Below are positions 17,032 through 25,563 of a stretch of 64,000 bases of DNA, in pieces. The DNA is from JAJZNI01 sp035624785. GTDB lineage: Bacteria; Chloroflexota; Dormibacteria; Aeolococcales; Aeolococcaceae. Position numbers and translations under genes: made by a program. Position 1 is the stretch's first letter. Each line of letters starts with the position of its first letter. Under the pieces are notes generated by a model, which did not search any database, was not told the origin of the DNA, and saw only the letters and a list, made by a program, of their open reading frames with translations. The stretch covers positions 60,179 through 124,178 of the forward strand of contig DASPQV010000028.1 in NCBI GenBank assembly GCA_035624785.1. The letters run 5' to 3'.

Positions 17032-18323
17032 CGCCGCTCCACCCTCAGGTCGAGGAAGTGGGTGGCGCACGAGATGCAGGGGTCGAAGTTGCGGATCGAC
17101 TGCTCGCAGAGGTGCTGCAGCGCGCTGTCCCGCAGGGTTACGTTGGCCTCGACGACGCGGCGCAGGTCGTCCTCCATGGCGCCCATGTTCTGCGCCGTCG
17201 GGGGCACGATGACCGCATCCTGGATGACGCCGTCGGCATCCAGCTCGTAGCGATGGTAGAGAAGGCCGCGGGGAGCCTCGGTAGCCCCGTGCCCGACCCC
17301 GGCTCGGGGCTCGACCGGGACCGCAGGGCGCTCCGGCTCCTCGTACTCGTCGATCAGCCGGATCGCCTCGTCGCAGGTGGCGAGCATCTCGACCGCCCTG
17401 ACCACGATGCTCCGGAAGGGATTCCGGCACTCCTTGCCCAGCCCGACCTCGGTGGCGGCGTCGCGGGCGACCTGGGGCAGCTGCTCGTAATTGAGGGTGT
17501 AGCGGGCCAGGGGACCGACCAGGTACCGGCCGCCGTCGGCACGCTGGCCGTGCAGGGCGTTGGAGCGGGCGACGTGCTCCTCGACGAAGCGCTCACGGAA
17601 CTCGGAGACGGGGATGTCCAGGCCGCGGTCGGAGGCCAGCCGGCCCTCGGTGATCGCATAGTCGCGCGGGTGCTTGAGGGCAACCAGCTCGTGCTTCACC
17701 TCCAGATCCGGGAAGTGAAAGCCGGAGACCAGGCGCACGGTCTCGAGGGAGGCGTCGCGCGCCCACTTCAGCCGCTCGCTCAGGGCCTGCAGCTCGCGAC
17801 GCGTGGGAGCGCGATAGAAGCCGCCCACCCGGACGTTGACCGGGTGCACCGAACGACCGCCGACCGCGGTGAGGATGTCGTTGCCGAGCTTCTTGAGCTG
17901 GAGGGCACGTTCGACCACATCCTTGTGGTCGCGGGCCAGGTCCAGCGCGCTGTCCACCCCCAGAAAGTCGGGGGTGTGGAGAAGGTAGATGTGGAGGGCG
18001 TGGCTCTCGATCCACTCCCCGCAGTAGAGGAGCCGCCGCAGGGCCCGGATCGGCTCATCCACCTCCACTCCGCAGGCATCCTCGATGGCCTGGCAGGCAC
18101 TCATCTGGTAGGCGACCGGGCAGATGCCACAGATTCGCGCGGTGATGTCGGGAGGCTCGGTGTACTTGCGGCCGCGCAGGAAGGCCTCGAAGAAGCGGGG
18201 AGGCTCGTAGATCTGAACATGCACGTCGGTGACGGTGGTGCCGTCGATCACCACGTGCATGGCCCCCTCGCCCTCGACCCGAGCCAGGCTGCTGACGGTC
18301 AGGTCGCGCTCCTTGTGGGTCAC
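17028..18323 (-). CDS. hydA: group 3b NiFe hydrogenase large (alpha) subunit
   Basis: 431 residues holding the NiFe site. The L1 motif RICGICPVAYQ is near residue 60 and L2 DPCISCATH near residue 411, supplying the four Cys ligands. Nine residues (FLDLRVERR) follow the His and are the expected cleaved tail. Group 3b enzymes are cytosolic, bidirectional, NADP(H)-linked and were first described as sulfhydrogenases. The GTG start overlaps the hydD stop (GTGA). Longer in-frame upstream sequence is the hydD gene read in another frame. Confidence 0.95.
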   Translation of the reverse strand: MTHKERDLTVSSLARVEGEGAMHVVIDGTTVTDVHVQIYEPPRFFEAFLRGRKYTEPPDITARICGICPVAYQMSACQAIEDACGVEVDEPIRALRRLLYCGEWIESHALHIYLLHTPDFLGVDSALDLARDHKDVVERALQLKKLGNDILTAVGGRSVHPVNVRVGGFYRAPTRRELQALSERLKWARDASLETVRLVSGFHFPDLEVKHELVALKHPRDYAITEGRLASDRGLDIPVSEFRERFVEEHVARSNALHGQRADGGRYLVGPLARYTLNYEQLPQVARDAATEVGLGKECRNPFRSIVVRAVEMLATCDEAIRLIDEYEEPERPAVPVEPRAGVGHGATEAPRGLLYHRYELDADGVIQDAVIVPPTAQNMGAMEDDLRRVVEANVTLRDSALQHLCEQSIRNFDPCISCATHFLDLRVERR

Positions 18324-19123
18324 GCCGACACCTCCACGGCGCTGCCGTCGCGCTCCTCCTCGAGGCGGCTCGCGGCCTCGAAGGCGGGGGCCCCGGCGTT
18401 GAAAGTCCGGAAGAACCTGATCAGGTCCAGGCGGGACATCCCGGTGGACCGCAGGACCCCGGCGACGGCCGCGGCGTTGGGGCTTTCCATGGGTCCGAAG
18501 CAGCCGAAGCAGCCCCGATTGACCGAGGGGCAGATGGCGCCACAGCCCGCCTGGGTCACCGGACCGAGGCAGGGGGTGCCATGGGCCACCATCACGCAGA
18601 CGTTGCCGCGCCGCTTGCACTCGATGCAGACGCTGTAGGTGGGCAGATTCGGCCGGCGTCCGCTCAGCAGGGCGCTGAGCACCTCGACCAGCTGGCCCTT
18701 GTCCACCGGACAACCGCGCAGCTCGAAGTCGACGGCGACGTGCTCCGAGATGGGAGTCGACTTGTCCAGCGTCGAGATGTACTCGGGATGAGCGTAGACG
18801 ACCGACGTGAACTCGCGCACGTCGGCGAAGTTGCGAAGTGCCTGGATCCCTCCCGCGGTCGCGCACGCCCCGATCGCCACCAGCTTGCGGGACATCTTGC
18901 GCACCTCGAGGAGGCGGTCCCGGTCGTGCGCGGTGGTGACCGAGCCCTCCACGATGGAAACGTCATAGGGGCCCGGGGCGGTTGCCGAGCTGGCCTCCAG
19001 GAAGTACGAGATCTGGACCGCGCCGGCGACCTGGAGCAGCTCATCTTCGAGGTTGATGAGGGAGAGCTGGCATCCGTCGCAGGAGGCGAACTTCCAGACC
19101 GCCAGGGTGGGGCGCGCGGCCAT
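18320..19123 (-). CDS. hydD: group 3b NiFe hydrogenase small (delta) subunit
   Basis: 267 residues. The N-terminal KFASCDGCQLSL motif binds the proximal 4Fe-4S cluster. Further Cys sets (CIECKRRGNVCVM, GTPCLGPVTQAGCGAICPS, NRGCFGCFG) bind the other clusters that pass electrons from the NiFe site toward HydG. There is no Tat signal, consistent with a cytoplasmic enzyme. The ATG overlaps the hydG stop (ATGA) and its own stop overlaps hydA. Confidence 0.95.
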   Translation of the reverse strand: MAARPTLAVWKFASCDGCQLSLINLEDELLQVAGAVQISYFLEASSATAPGPYDVSIVEGSVTTAHDRDRLLEVRKMSRKLVAIGACATAGGIQALRNFADVREFTSVVYAHPEYISTLDKSTPISEHVAVDFELRGCPVDKGQLVEVLSALLSGRRPNLPTYSVCIECKRRGNVCVMVAHGTPCLGPVTQAGCGAICPSVNRGCFGCFGPMESPNAAAVAGVLRSTGMSRLDLIRFFRTFNAGAPAFEAASRLEEERDGSAVEVSA

Positions 19124-19932
19124 CAGAGCTCCCTCCGAGCCAGCAGCGGAGCCATCTCCGACCAGGGGAAGACAGGCCCGTCGGTGCAGATGAAGTAGGG
19201 GCCGAGCTGGCAGTGGCCGCAGCGACCGATGCCGCATTGCATGCTGCGTTCCATGGAGACGATCACCCGCTCCGCGGACACCCCTCGGGCCATCAGCCCG
19301 GCGGCCGCGAACCTCATCATGATCTCGGGACCGCACACCAGGGCCGTGGTCACCTCCGGATCGAGGCTGAGCCGATCGAAGAGAGTCGTGACCACGCCCA
19401 CGTCGCCCTTCCATTCGGTGGTGGCGGCGTCGACGGTCACCATAACCTCGATCACGGCGTCCGAGCGCCAGCCGGCCAGCTCCTCGGTGAAGATGATCTC
19501 CTCGGGGCTGCGCGCTCCCACCAGCAGGGCCGCCCGCCGGTAGCGGTCACGGTGGACGATCAGCTCATTCACCGCCGGGCGCAACGGGGCCAGGCCGATG
19601 CCGCCCGCCACCACCACGACGTCGCCGCCCACCGCCTTCTCGGCGCCCCAGGTGGTGCCGAACGGTCCCCGCAGGCCGACCAAGCCCCCGGGCTGGAGCC
19701 CGCACAGAGCCTCGCTTATCGCGCCCACGGCTCGCACCGTGTGGAGGATGCGGCCGTCGCCGGACCAGCCGCTCACCGAGATCGGCACCTCGCCCACTCC
19801 CAGCGAGTACATCATGTTGAACTGCCCGGGCGCCGGGACGGCCAGGGCTTCTCCAACCGGCTCCAGCTCGAGAGTCACGGTGTCGGCGGTCTCTCGAGCG
19901 CGGGACAACACGCGGTAGAGAACCGGTGTCAT
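19123..19932 (-). CDS. hydG: hydrogenase gamma subunit, FAD/NAD(P)-binding with 2Fe-2S
   Basis: 269 residues in the ferredoxin-NADP reductase fold. FAD-binding beta-barrel includes APGQFNMMY. The nucleotide domain has VVAGGIGLAPLRP and ALVCGPEIMMRF, and a C-terminal 2Fe-2S site CGIGRCGHCQLGPYFIC lies near residue 230. It couples the hydrogenase to NAD(P)H. The ATG at 19932 matches the usual N-terminus; an ATG at 19971 would add 13 residues and overlap the preceding gene by 23 bp. Confidence 0.92.
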   Translation of the reverse strand: MTPVLYRVLSRARETADTVTLELEPVGEALAVPAPGQFNMMYSLGVGEVPISVSGWSGDGRILHTVRAVGAISEALCGLQPGGLVGLRGPFGTTWGAEKAVGGDVVVVAGGIGLAPLRPAVNELIVHRDRYRRAALLVGARSPEEIIFTEELAGWRSDAVIEVMVTVDAATTEWKGDVGVVTTLFDRLSLDPEVTTALVCGPEIMMRFAAAGLMARGVSAERVIVSMERSMQCGIGRCGHCQLGPYFICTDGPVFPWSEMAPLLARREL

Positions 19933-19948
19933 GACCTCGACGGTGGGG

Positions 19949-20416
19949 TCAGCGGCTGCCAGGAGGACCATAGATGTCCAGCAGCCGCAGGCGGGTGGCC
20001 TGGAGCCGCTCCATCATCACCTTGGCGAAGCGCTGGGTCATCTGGTAGCAGAGCCGCGGATCGGTCTCGCACTTGCTGCGCAGGCAGGCGCCGTCGAAGG
20101 CCATGGCCGAGACCGGCTCCGCGGCATCAGCGTCGAAATGCCAGCGGTAGGGCTCGAAGAGCCACGACCAGCCGAGCACGTCACCACCCCGCAGGGTCTC
20201 GATGACCACGTTGCCCCGCTCGGGCTGGAAGTAGCCGAGCGCCACCTTGCCGGTCCGGATCACGTAGAAGGTGTTGGCCTCGTCGCCCTCGGCGAGGATG
20301 CGGGTGCCGGCGTCGAAGTGGACGTTCTTCGCGCATCCGGCTAGGAAGGTCAACTCGGACTCCGCCAGGCCCTCGAAGAAGGCGTGCTCCGCGATCAGTT
20401 CGGCGATCGTCTTCAT
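19949..20416 (-). CDS. cyclic-nucleotide-binding-domain protein without HTH, in hydrogenase operon
   Basis: 155 residues, a single CRP-like cNMP-binding domain (AGTRILAEGDEANTFYVIRTGKVAL, then GGDVLGWSWLFEPYRWHF) with a final long helix. No DNA-binding HTH follows, so it is unlikely to be a transcription factor. Its start overlaps the hydB stop (ATGA) and it is followed by hydG, so it is made with the enzyme. It may sense a nucleotide and gate hydrogenase activity or assembly. The canonical phosphate-binding RxA motif is not evident, so the ligand is open. Confidence 0.85.
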   Translation of the reverse strand: MKTIAELIAEHAFFEGLAESELTFLAGCAKNVHFDAGTRILAEGDEANTFYVIRTGKVALGYFQPERGNVVIETLRGGDVLGWSWLFEPYRWHFDADAAEPVSAMAFDGACLRSKCETDPRLCYQMTQRFAKVMMERLQATRLRLLDIYGPPGSR

Positions 20417-21627
20417 GAGGCCCCCGCGATCCGAGAGGAGGTTCTGCCGTCGGTGGCGCGGATCGCCGCCACCTCCTCGGTGATGTCGATGCCCACCGGG
20501 CACCAGGTGATGCAGCGTCCACAGCCAACGCACCCGCTGGTGCCGAACTGGTCGTGCCAGGTGGAGAGCTTGTGATTGATCCACTGGCGGTATCGAGAGC
20601 GTGAGCTGCGTCGCACCGAACCGCCATGAAGCTGGCTGTGGTCGACGCTAAAGCAGGACGCCCAGGTCCGGTCTCGCTCCGCGTGGCCGGTCTCGAGGCT
20701 GGCCGCCTCCGGGAAGTCCACGCAGAAGCAGGTCGGGCACACCATGGTGCAGTTGCCGCAGGTGAGACAGCGAGCTGCCACGTCGTCATACCGAGGATGC
20801 TCGAGGTTGCGGCGGAGCAGGTTGGGAAGCTCGCTGGTGTCCATCGAGCGGCGGATCGCGGCGGCTGCGGCCGTCCAGGTATATGCGGCGGCCCCGAGGT
20901 CATCGGGGCCGCCGGGATGGGAGGGCAAGTTGGCCACGATGGCGGCGCCGCGCTGGGTGCCCACCTCGACCAGGAAGCGGTGCCCGCGCTGGTCGAGCAG
21001 CTCCGTCAGCGCCAGGTCATAGCCGGAGATCGCCCGAGGGCCGGTCCCCATGGAGGTGCAGAAGCAGGCGCCGGACGGAGCTGCGCAGTTCACTGCAACG
21101 AGCAGCAGGTCCTCGCGCCGCGCCGCATAGTCACGGTCCGGATACCGGGTGTGGACGAGAACGCGATCCTGGACCGCGATCCCCGCCAGCTCGCAGGCAC
21201 GGACCCCGAGGAAGGCGTACCTCGGAACCTCAGCGGAGGGCTCAGCAACCAGCCGGTCACCGTCGACATGAGCCCTGAAGGCCACGGCGAACGCCGGAAA
21301 CAGCAGGCGCTTCCAGGAGTCGGGGCCCACCGCGTAGCTGAAGAGAGCGTCATCGTCGCGGCGGCGGAGCCGGTACTCGCCAGGCGCCTGCTCGTCGCCC
21401 CAGCCCTCGGGGAGATCGGCAACCGCACGGATCTCGTCGTAGACGATCGCGCCGTCCTTGACGGTGGGGCCGATCACGGTGCGTCCAGTGGCGGCGAGAG
21501 CTTCGATGAGGCTCTGGAGCCCGGCGATGTCGATCACCAGCGGGGACACCACCTCCTCGCGACCTGGTGTACCGGATTCGGGACCACGGGCCGGGGTCGG
21601 GGGGAGAGACGCGTGCCGGGTGTCCAT
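20413..21627 (-). CDS. hydB: hydrogenase/sulfur reductase beta subunit, two 4Fe-4S clusters
   Basis: 404 residues. The C-terminal half has two ferredoxin-type sites, CLTCGNCTMVCPTC near 285 and CVGCGRCITWCPVG near 366, as in HydB/AsrA-like electron-transfer subunits. It is the first gene of the operon and passes electrons between HydG and partners. Start uncertain: ATG 21627 lacks a Shine-Dalgarno, while GTG codons near 21549 sit within or next to GAGGAGG. The family N-terminus (LVIDIAGLQSLIEAL) begins just after those GTGs. Confidence 0.9.
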   Translation of the reverse strand: MDTRHASLPPTPARGPESGTPGREEVVSPLVIDIAGLQSLIEALAATGRTVIGPTVKDGAIVYDEIRAVADLPEGWGDEQAPGEYRLRRRDDDALFSYAVGPDSWKRLLFPAFAVAFRAHVDGDRLVAEPSAEVPRYAFLGVRACELAGIAVQDRVLVHTRYPDRDYAARREDLLLVAVNCAAPSGACFCTSMGTGPRAISGYDLALTELLDQRGHRFLVEVGTQRGAAIVANLPSHPGGPDDLGAAAYTWTAAAAAIRRSMDTSELPNLLRRNLEHPRYDDVAARCLTCGNCTMVCPTCFCVDFPEAASLETGHAERDRTWASCFSVDHSQLHGGSVRRSSRSRYRQWINHKLSTWHDQFGTSGCVGCGRCITWCPVGIDITEEVAAIRATDGRTSSRIAGAS

Positions 21628-21718
21628 CAGCTGTGGGCAGCCCCCAGTGAAGCGGCGGACGGGGTCGAGCCGCCAGAGCCGTTGGCCAGAGATCCGTCCG
21701 GGACGGAGGTCCCGCGGA

Positions 21719-21778
21719 GCATGGGGTGCTCGCCATGGCCAAGCGGGACCCGCGTCACTTGGCCACCTTTGCCGATGC
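21719..21778. repeat. 60-bp direct repeat, copy 1, with internal palindrome
   Basis: This copy differs from the one at 21885-21944 at three of 60 positions, with a 166-bp offset. Each copy contains TGGCCAAG-N14-CTTGGCCA, a perfect 8-bp inverted repeat. The placement ahead of the hydrogenase operon suggests a regulator-binding unit or a short repetitive element. Confidence 0.85.
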
Positions 21779-21884
21779 CCGCGCTTCGCGCGGCTGCCTC
21801 GTCCCCCGAAGTCGACCGAGCTGCCCGGACCGCCGGATGGGCGCCCTGACGCTGGCAGCTCCCGCCGCCTACCGGTGGTGCGAA

Positions 21885-21944
21885 GCATGGGGTGCTCGCC
21901 ATGGCCAAGCGGGACCGGTGTCACTTGGCCACCGTTGCCGATGC
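21885..21944. repeat. 60-bp direct repeat, copy 2, with internal palindrome
   Basis: Second copy of the repeat at 21719-21778. The TGGCCAAG-N14-CTTGGCCA dyad is intact, and the three differences spare both arms. It ends 34 bp before the nitronate monooxygenase start. Confidence 0.85.
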
Positions 21945-21978
21945 GCAGGGCGAAGGGGCTCGGCGACACTCACTCGAC

Positions 21979-23496
21979 ATGACCACATCCCAGCCCAGCG
22001 AGGACACCCTGCCGGCGCCGGCCGGGCCCGATGGGCGGCAGCCCCGCGATGGGGGCGGCCGGTGGCTCTCCGCGATCCGGATCATCCAGGGCGGGATGGG
22101 CGTCGCCATCTCGGGTTGGCGGCTGGCCCGGGCGGTGGCCGCCCATGCCGGGTGCCTGGGCGTGGTGTCAGGTACCTGCATCGACACCGTGGTGGCCCGG
22201 CGCCTCCAGGACGGCGACGCGGGTGCCCACATCCGGCAGGCGATGGAGGCGTTCCCCGACCAGGAGGTGGCCGGCCGGGTCCTCGATCGCTTCTTCATCC
22301 CCGGGGGTCGCGCCCCGGGGGCCGGCTACCGCCGCGCCGGCATGCACAGCCACGTGGAAAGGCCGCACCTCCGGGACCTCACCGTGCTCGCCGCTTTCGT
22401 CGAGGTCAGCCTGGCGCGCCAGGGCCACCGCGGACCGATCGGTATCAACCTACTCACCAAGGTCAGGCCGCCGACCCTGCCCACCCTGTACGGGGCCATG
22501 CTCGCCGGGGTGGACTGCGTGCTCATGGGGGCGGGGATCCCGCGGGAGATCCCCGGGGCGCTCGACGCCCTCGCGACCGGCCGGGAGGCGGTGCTCAAGC
22601 TCCAGGACGGACCGGCGCCTGTCGAGCCGGCGCCGACGCTGAGGTTCGATCCCGCTCGGGTCCCCTACGGGGCGGCTCAGCTGGCCCGCCCGGCCTTCCT
22701 GCCCATCGTCTCGGCCGCTTCGCTGGCGGCGATGCTGATCCGCCGCTCGACGGGCAGGGTCGACGGCTTCATCGTCGAGGGACCCACCGCCGGCGGGCAC
22801 AACGCGCCACCCCGCGGCCAGCTGGTCCTCGACGCCACCGGCCAGCCCGTGTACGGCGAGCGGGACGTCGCCGATGCCGGCCGGATGCGGGAGCTCGGTC
22901 TCCCCTTCTGGCTGGCCGGGGGCACGGGCTCTCCCGAGGCGCTGGCGGCGGCGCTCGCCGCCGGGGCGACCGGGGTCCAGGTCGGCACCCTCTTCGCCTA
23001 CTCGAGGGAGTCGGGGATGGCCCCCGCCATCCGGCGCCAGGTGATCGCCGCGGCCCGCAACGGGGGTGCGGAGGTCCGCACCGACATGCGGTCGTCCTCC
23101 ACGGGGTTCCCGTTCAAAGTGGTCCAGCTGGACGGGACGGTGGCCCGTCCCGAGGTGTACGCGGCCCGCCCGAGGGTCTGCGACGCCGGGTACCTGAGGG
23201 AGCCGGTGAGGGTCGAGGACGGGCGGCTCGGCTACCGCTGCGCCGCCGAGCCGGTGGCCGGGTTCGTGGCCAAGGGGGGAACGGTGGCCGAGACGGTCGA
23301 GCGCCGCTGCCTCTGCAATGGGCTGCTGGCCACCGCCGGATTCGCCCAGGTGCAGCGGGACGGGACCGTCGAGCCGCCGATCGTCACCTCGGGGGACGAC
23401 CTGGCCCGGCTGGGGGCGCTCATCCCGAGCGGCCGGGACGACTACGGGGCCGACGACGTCATCCGCTACCTGACCGGGGCATCGCCTGCCCTCTGA
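21979..23496 (+). CDS. nitronate monooxygenase / 2-nitropropane dioxygenase family
   Basis: 505 residues, FMN-binding TIM-barrel. Features: IIQGGMGVAISGWRLA at the N-terminus, GFIVEGPTAGGHN with the family His, and LAGGTGSPEALAAALAAGATGVQVGT at the phosphate-binding end. The chain is longer than the ~350-residue bacterial NMOs and has a Cys-containing C-terminal extension (RRCLCNGLLATAGFAQ), as in a large subgroup annotated as nitronate monooxygenases. ATG 21979 avoids running into the upstream repeats. It could instead be a related FMN oxidoreductase such as an enoyl reductase-like enzyme. Confidence 0.8.
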   Translation: MTTSQPSEDTLPAPAGPDGRQPRDGGGRWLSAIRIIQGGMGVAISGWRLARAVAAHAGCLGVVSGTCIDTVVARRLQDGDAGAHIRQAMEAFPDQEVAGRVLDRFFIPGGRAPGAGYRRAGMHSHVERPHLRDLTVLAAFVEVSLARQGHRGPIGINLLTKVRPPTLPTLYGAMLAGVDCVLMGAGIPREIPGALDALATGREAVLKLQDGPAPVEPAPTLRFDPARVPYGAAQLARPAFLPIVSAASLAAMLIRRSTGRVDGFIVEGPTAGGHNAPPRGQLVLDATGQPVYGERDVADAGRMRELGLPFWLAGGTGSPEALAAALAAGATGVQVGTLFAYSRESGMAPAIRRQVIAAARNGGAEVRTDMRSSSTGFPFKVVQLDGTVARPEVYAARPRVCDAGYLREPVRVEDGRLGYRCAAEPVAGFVAKGGTVAETVERRCLCNGLLATAGFAQVQRDGTVEPPIVTSGDDLARLGALIPSGRDDYGADDVIRYLTGASPAL

Positions 23497-23575
23497 GGCC
23501 GGAAGCGGTTAGAGGGGACAAACGGCCTCGCGGAGCGATGACCCTCTCCCCTAGGCCGGCGGATTCGCCCTGGAG

Positions 23576-24094
23576 ATGCTGAGGGCGATGCTCGTCTCCG
23601 ACTTCGTGCAGATCGATCGACCGTTCAGCGACGTGCGCGACGAGTTCATGGCCGCCGGGACGGCCTGGCTGGCCAGGTCGGCGGTCGCCGCCTACAAGGA
23701 GGGAGAGCAGCTGTCCCTCCGGGTCACCTCCGCCATCGGCCCGATCCGCCTCAGCAAGAAGGTGTGGGTCGAGCTCGGCGAGCCCGATGTCCGCCAGGAC
23801 CGCATGACCCATCCGCTCTCCTGGCGCGCCGCCGGAGCCACCGGGCTCTTCCCGTCCATGGAGGCCGAGCTGGAGATCACCCCGATGGGCAGGGCGGTGA
23901 CCTCGATCAGCTTCCAGGGCAGCTACGTGCCGCCCCTGGGGCCGCTCGGTCGCAGCGCCGACCGGATGCTCCTGCACCGGCTCGCCGAGGCCAGTGTCCG
24001 ATCCCTGCTGCAGCGCGTCGCCGATCATGTCGGCGGCGAAGAACACCAGTTGCGGCTGCCGATAGGCGGCGCGCAACCCGCCGGGGAAAGCTGA
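23576..24094 (+). CDS. SRPBCC-like hypothetical protein
   Basis: 172 residues (168 if started at the ATG at 23588, whose product begins MLVSDFVQIDRPFSDV). The N-terminal strand, long amphipathic body and final helix suggest a START/SRPBCC ligand-binding fold, but no specific family is recognised. Its TGA shares bases with the ATG of the DtxR-type gene (ATGA-like overlap at 24092-24096), so the two are coupled. Confidence 0.65.
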   Translation: MLRAMLVSDFVQIDRPFSDVRDEFMAAGTAWLARSAVAAYKEGEQLSLRVTSAIGPIRLSKKVWVELGEPDVRQDRMTHPLSWRAAGATGLFPSMEAELEITPMGRAVTSISFQGSYVPPLGPLGRSADRMLLHRLAEASVRSLLQRVADHVGGEEHQLRLPIGGAQPAGES

Positions 24095-24876
24095 TGACGA
24101 CGACGCCCGAGACCACACCCGGAACGACGGCCCTGGCGAGGCCGGCGACGGCGGCGGAGGCCGCTGGACGGCGGCGCCCGGTCCGGAGCGCGGGAGCCCG
24201 GCCGGCGCGCACGATCGCGATCGACCGGTACCTGGAGACCATCTACTGCATCGAGGGTGAGGATCAGCCGGTGCGTCCCGGCCGTCTCGCCCAGTGGCTC
24301 GGCGTCACCGCGCCGACGGTGAGCATCGCGCTGCGCCGTCTCCGGGCTGGCGGGTGGATCGAGACCGGCGAGGATCGCGTGGTCACCCTGACCCCGGCAG
24401 GGCGGAGGACCGCCGAGGAGACCGTGCGCCGGCACCGGCTCATCGAGTGCTGGCTGTGCGACGTGCTGGGCATGGACTGGGCCAGCGCCCACAGCGAGGC
24501 CAAGCGGCTGGCGCCCGCCCTGTCCGACGACGTCCTGCGCCGGCTCGACCTGGCGCTGGGCGGGCCGGCCACGTGCCCGCACGGCCATCGCATCCCCGGA
24601 AGGGCGGCCCCCTACGGCGACCTGGTGCCGCTGACCAGCCTTGCTGCCGGCGTTCCCGCCACGGTGCGGCGTGTCTCCGAGATCATGGAGTACGAGTGCT
24701 TCGCCTGCCTCGAGGAGCTGGCGGCCGCCGGAGTCGGCATCGGCACCCAGGTCTCCTTCGAGACCGATGGCGACATGGCGGTGCTGCGGGTGAGCGGCGG
24801 GGGGGATCGCCGGGTCACCGTGCCGATGTCCACCGCTCAGCTGATCTCGGTGGACGCTCCGGCGGCATCGGCCTGA
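24094..24876 (+). CDS. DtxR/MntR-family metal-dependent transcriptional regulator
   Basis: 260 residues. After a ~40-residue Ala/Thr-rich N-terminal tail come the winged HTH (RPGRLAQWLGVTAPTVSIALRRLRAGGWI, about 60-90) and the dimerisation and metal-binding domain (RHRLIECWLCDVLGMDWASAHSEAKRL). A C-terminal FeoA/SH3-like domain follows with PYGDLVPLTSLAAG...VRRVSE. Such regulators repress iron or manganese genes when metal-bound. It directly precedes the Fe-S-rich pyruvate oxidoreductase operon, but is separated from it by 90 bp and a likely promoter. Confidence 0.9.
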   Translation: MTTTPETTPGTTALARPATAAEAAGRRRPVRSAGARPARTIAIDRYLETIYCIEGEDQPVRPGRLAQWLGVTAPTVSIALRRLRAGGWIETGEDRVVTLTPAGRRTAEETVRRHRLIECWLCDVLGMDWASAHSEAKRLAPALSDDVLRRLDLALGGPATCPHGHRIPGRAAPYGDLVPLTSLAAGVPATVRRVSEIMEYECFACLEELAAAGVGIGTQVSFETDGDMAVLRVSGGGDRRVTVPMSTAQLISVDAPAASA

Positions 24877-24966
24877 GCCGGTCCGAGCCGGAGCGGGACC
24901 TCGGAATCGATGATCGAGGACCTTCGGCCCTGGCCCTTCCGCATTCCGGCCACCTACCCTCGAAGC

Positions 24967-25563
24967 GTGGCAATGTTCCAGGTCCGCATTCACGGACGGG
25001 GCGGACAAGGTGTGGTGACCGCTGCGGAGATGCTCTCCGTCGCGGCCTTCATCGAGGGCCGCCACGCCCAGGCCTTTCCCAGCTTCGGCTCCGAGCGCAC
25101 CGGAGCGCCGGTGGTCGCCTTCTGCCGCATCGACGAGCGGCCGATCCGTCTCCGGGAGCCCATCGTCAACCCGGATGCGGTGATCGTCCAGGACCCCACC
25201 CTGCTGCGCCAGATCGACTGCGTCTCCGACCTGCGTCCCGACGGCTACCTGCTGGTCAACTCGGCGAAGAGTGTGGAGGAGCTCGGTCTCACGGAGGTCG
25301 CCGCCCGGCTCGCCCCCGGCCGGCTGGTCTGCGTGCCGGCCACCGAGATCGCTCGCGAGGCTCTCGGCCGGCCGCTCCCCAACGCGGTCCTGCTGGGCGG
25401 GTTCGCGGCTCTGAGCGGGGTGATCTCCCTGGAGTCGCTGGCGACCGCGATCCGCGAGACGTTCTCGGGGAAGGTGGCGGAGGGCAACGTCGCCGGGGCC
25501 GAGCGCGCCTTCACGTCGGTGCGTGACCAGATCAGGAGGCCGGTCCTTGCTCAAGCAGGTTGA
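24967..25563 (+). CDS. porC: pyruvate:ferredoxin oxidoreductase gamma subunit
   Basis: 198 residues, PF01558 2-oxoacid:acceptor oxidoreductase gamma domain: RIHGRGGQGVVTAAEML, FPSFGSERTGAPVVAF, and PNAVLLGGFAAL near the end. It is one of the subunits of the CoA-dependent pyruvate oxidation/synthesis complex. The GTG at 24967 lies 6 nt after a TACCCT -10-like box with no Shine-Dalgarno, suggesting a leaderless start; ATG 24973 is the alternative. The 3' end overlaps porA by 17 bp. Confidence 0.9.
   Translation: MAMFQVRIHGRGGQGVVTAAEMLSVAAFIEGRHAQAFPSFGSERTGAPVVAFCRIDERPIRLREPIVNPDAVIVQDPTLLRQIDCVSDLRPDGYLLVNSAKSVEELGLTEVAARLAPGRLVCVPATEIAREALGRPLPNAVLLGGFAALSGVISLESLATAIRETFSGKVAEGNVAGAERAFTSVRDQIRRPVLAQAG

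Larger units (their letters stand above)
21628..21978. other. divergent intergenic region between hydrogenase operon and nitronate monooxygenase
   Basis: 351 bp between two divergent start codons, expected to hold both promoters. It carries two 57/60-identical direct repeats (21719-21778, 21885-21944). I see no gene: the open frames here are created by the repeats. Confidence 0.6.

Noticed and set aside
21726..23582. 618-codon open frame on + strand overlapping nitronate monooxygenase
   Set aside because: Gly/Arg/Pro-rich shadow in another frame; the overlapping NMO frame has clear motifs.
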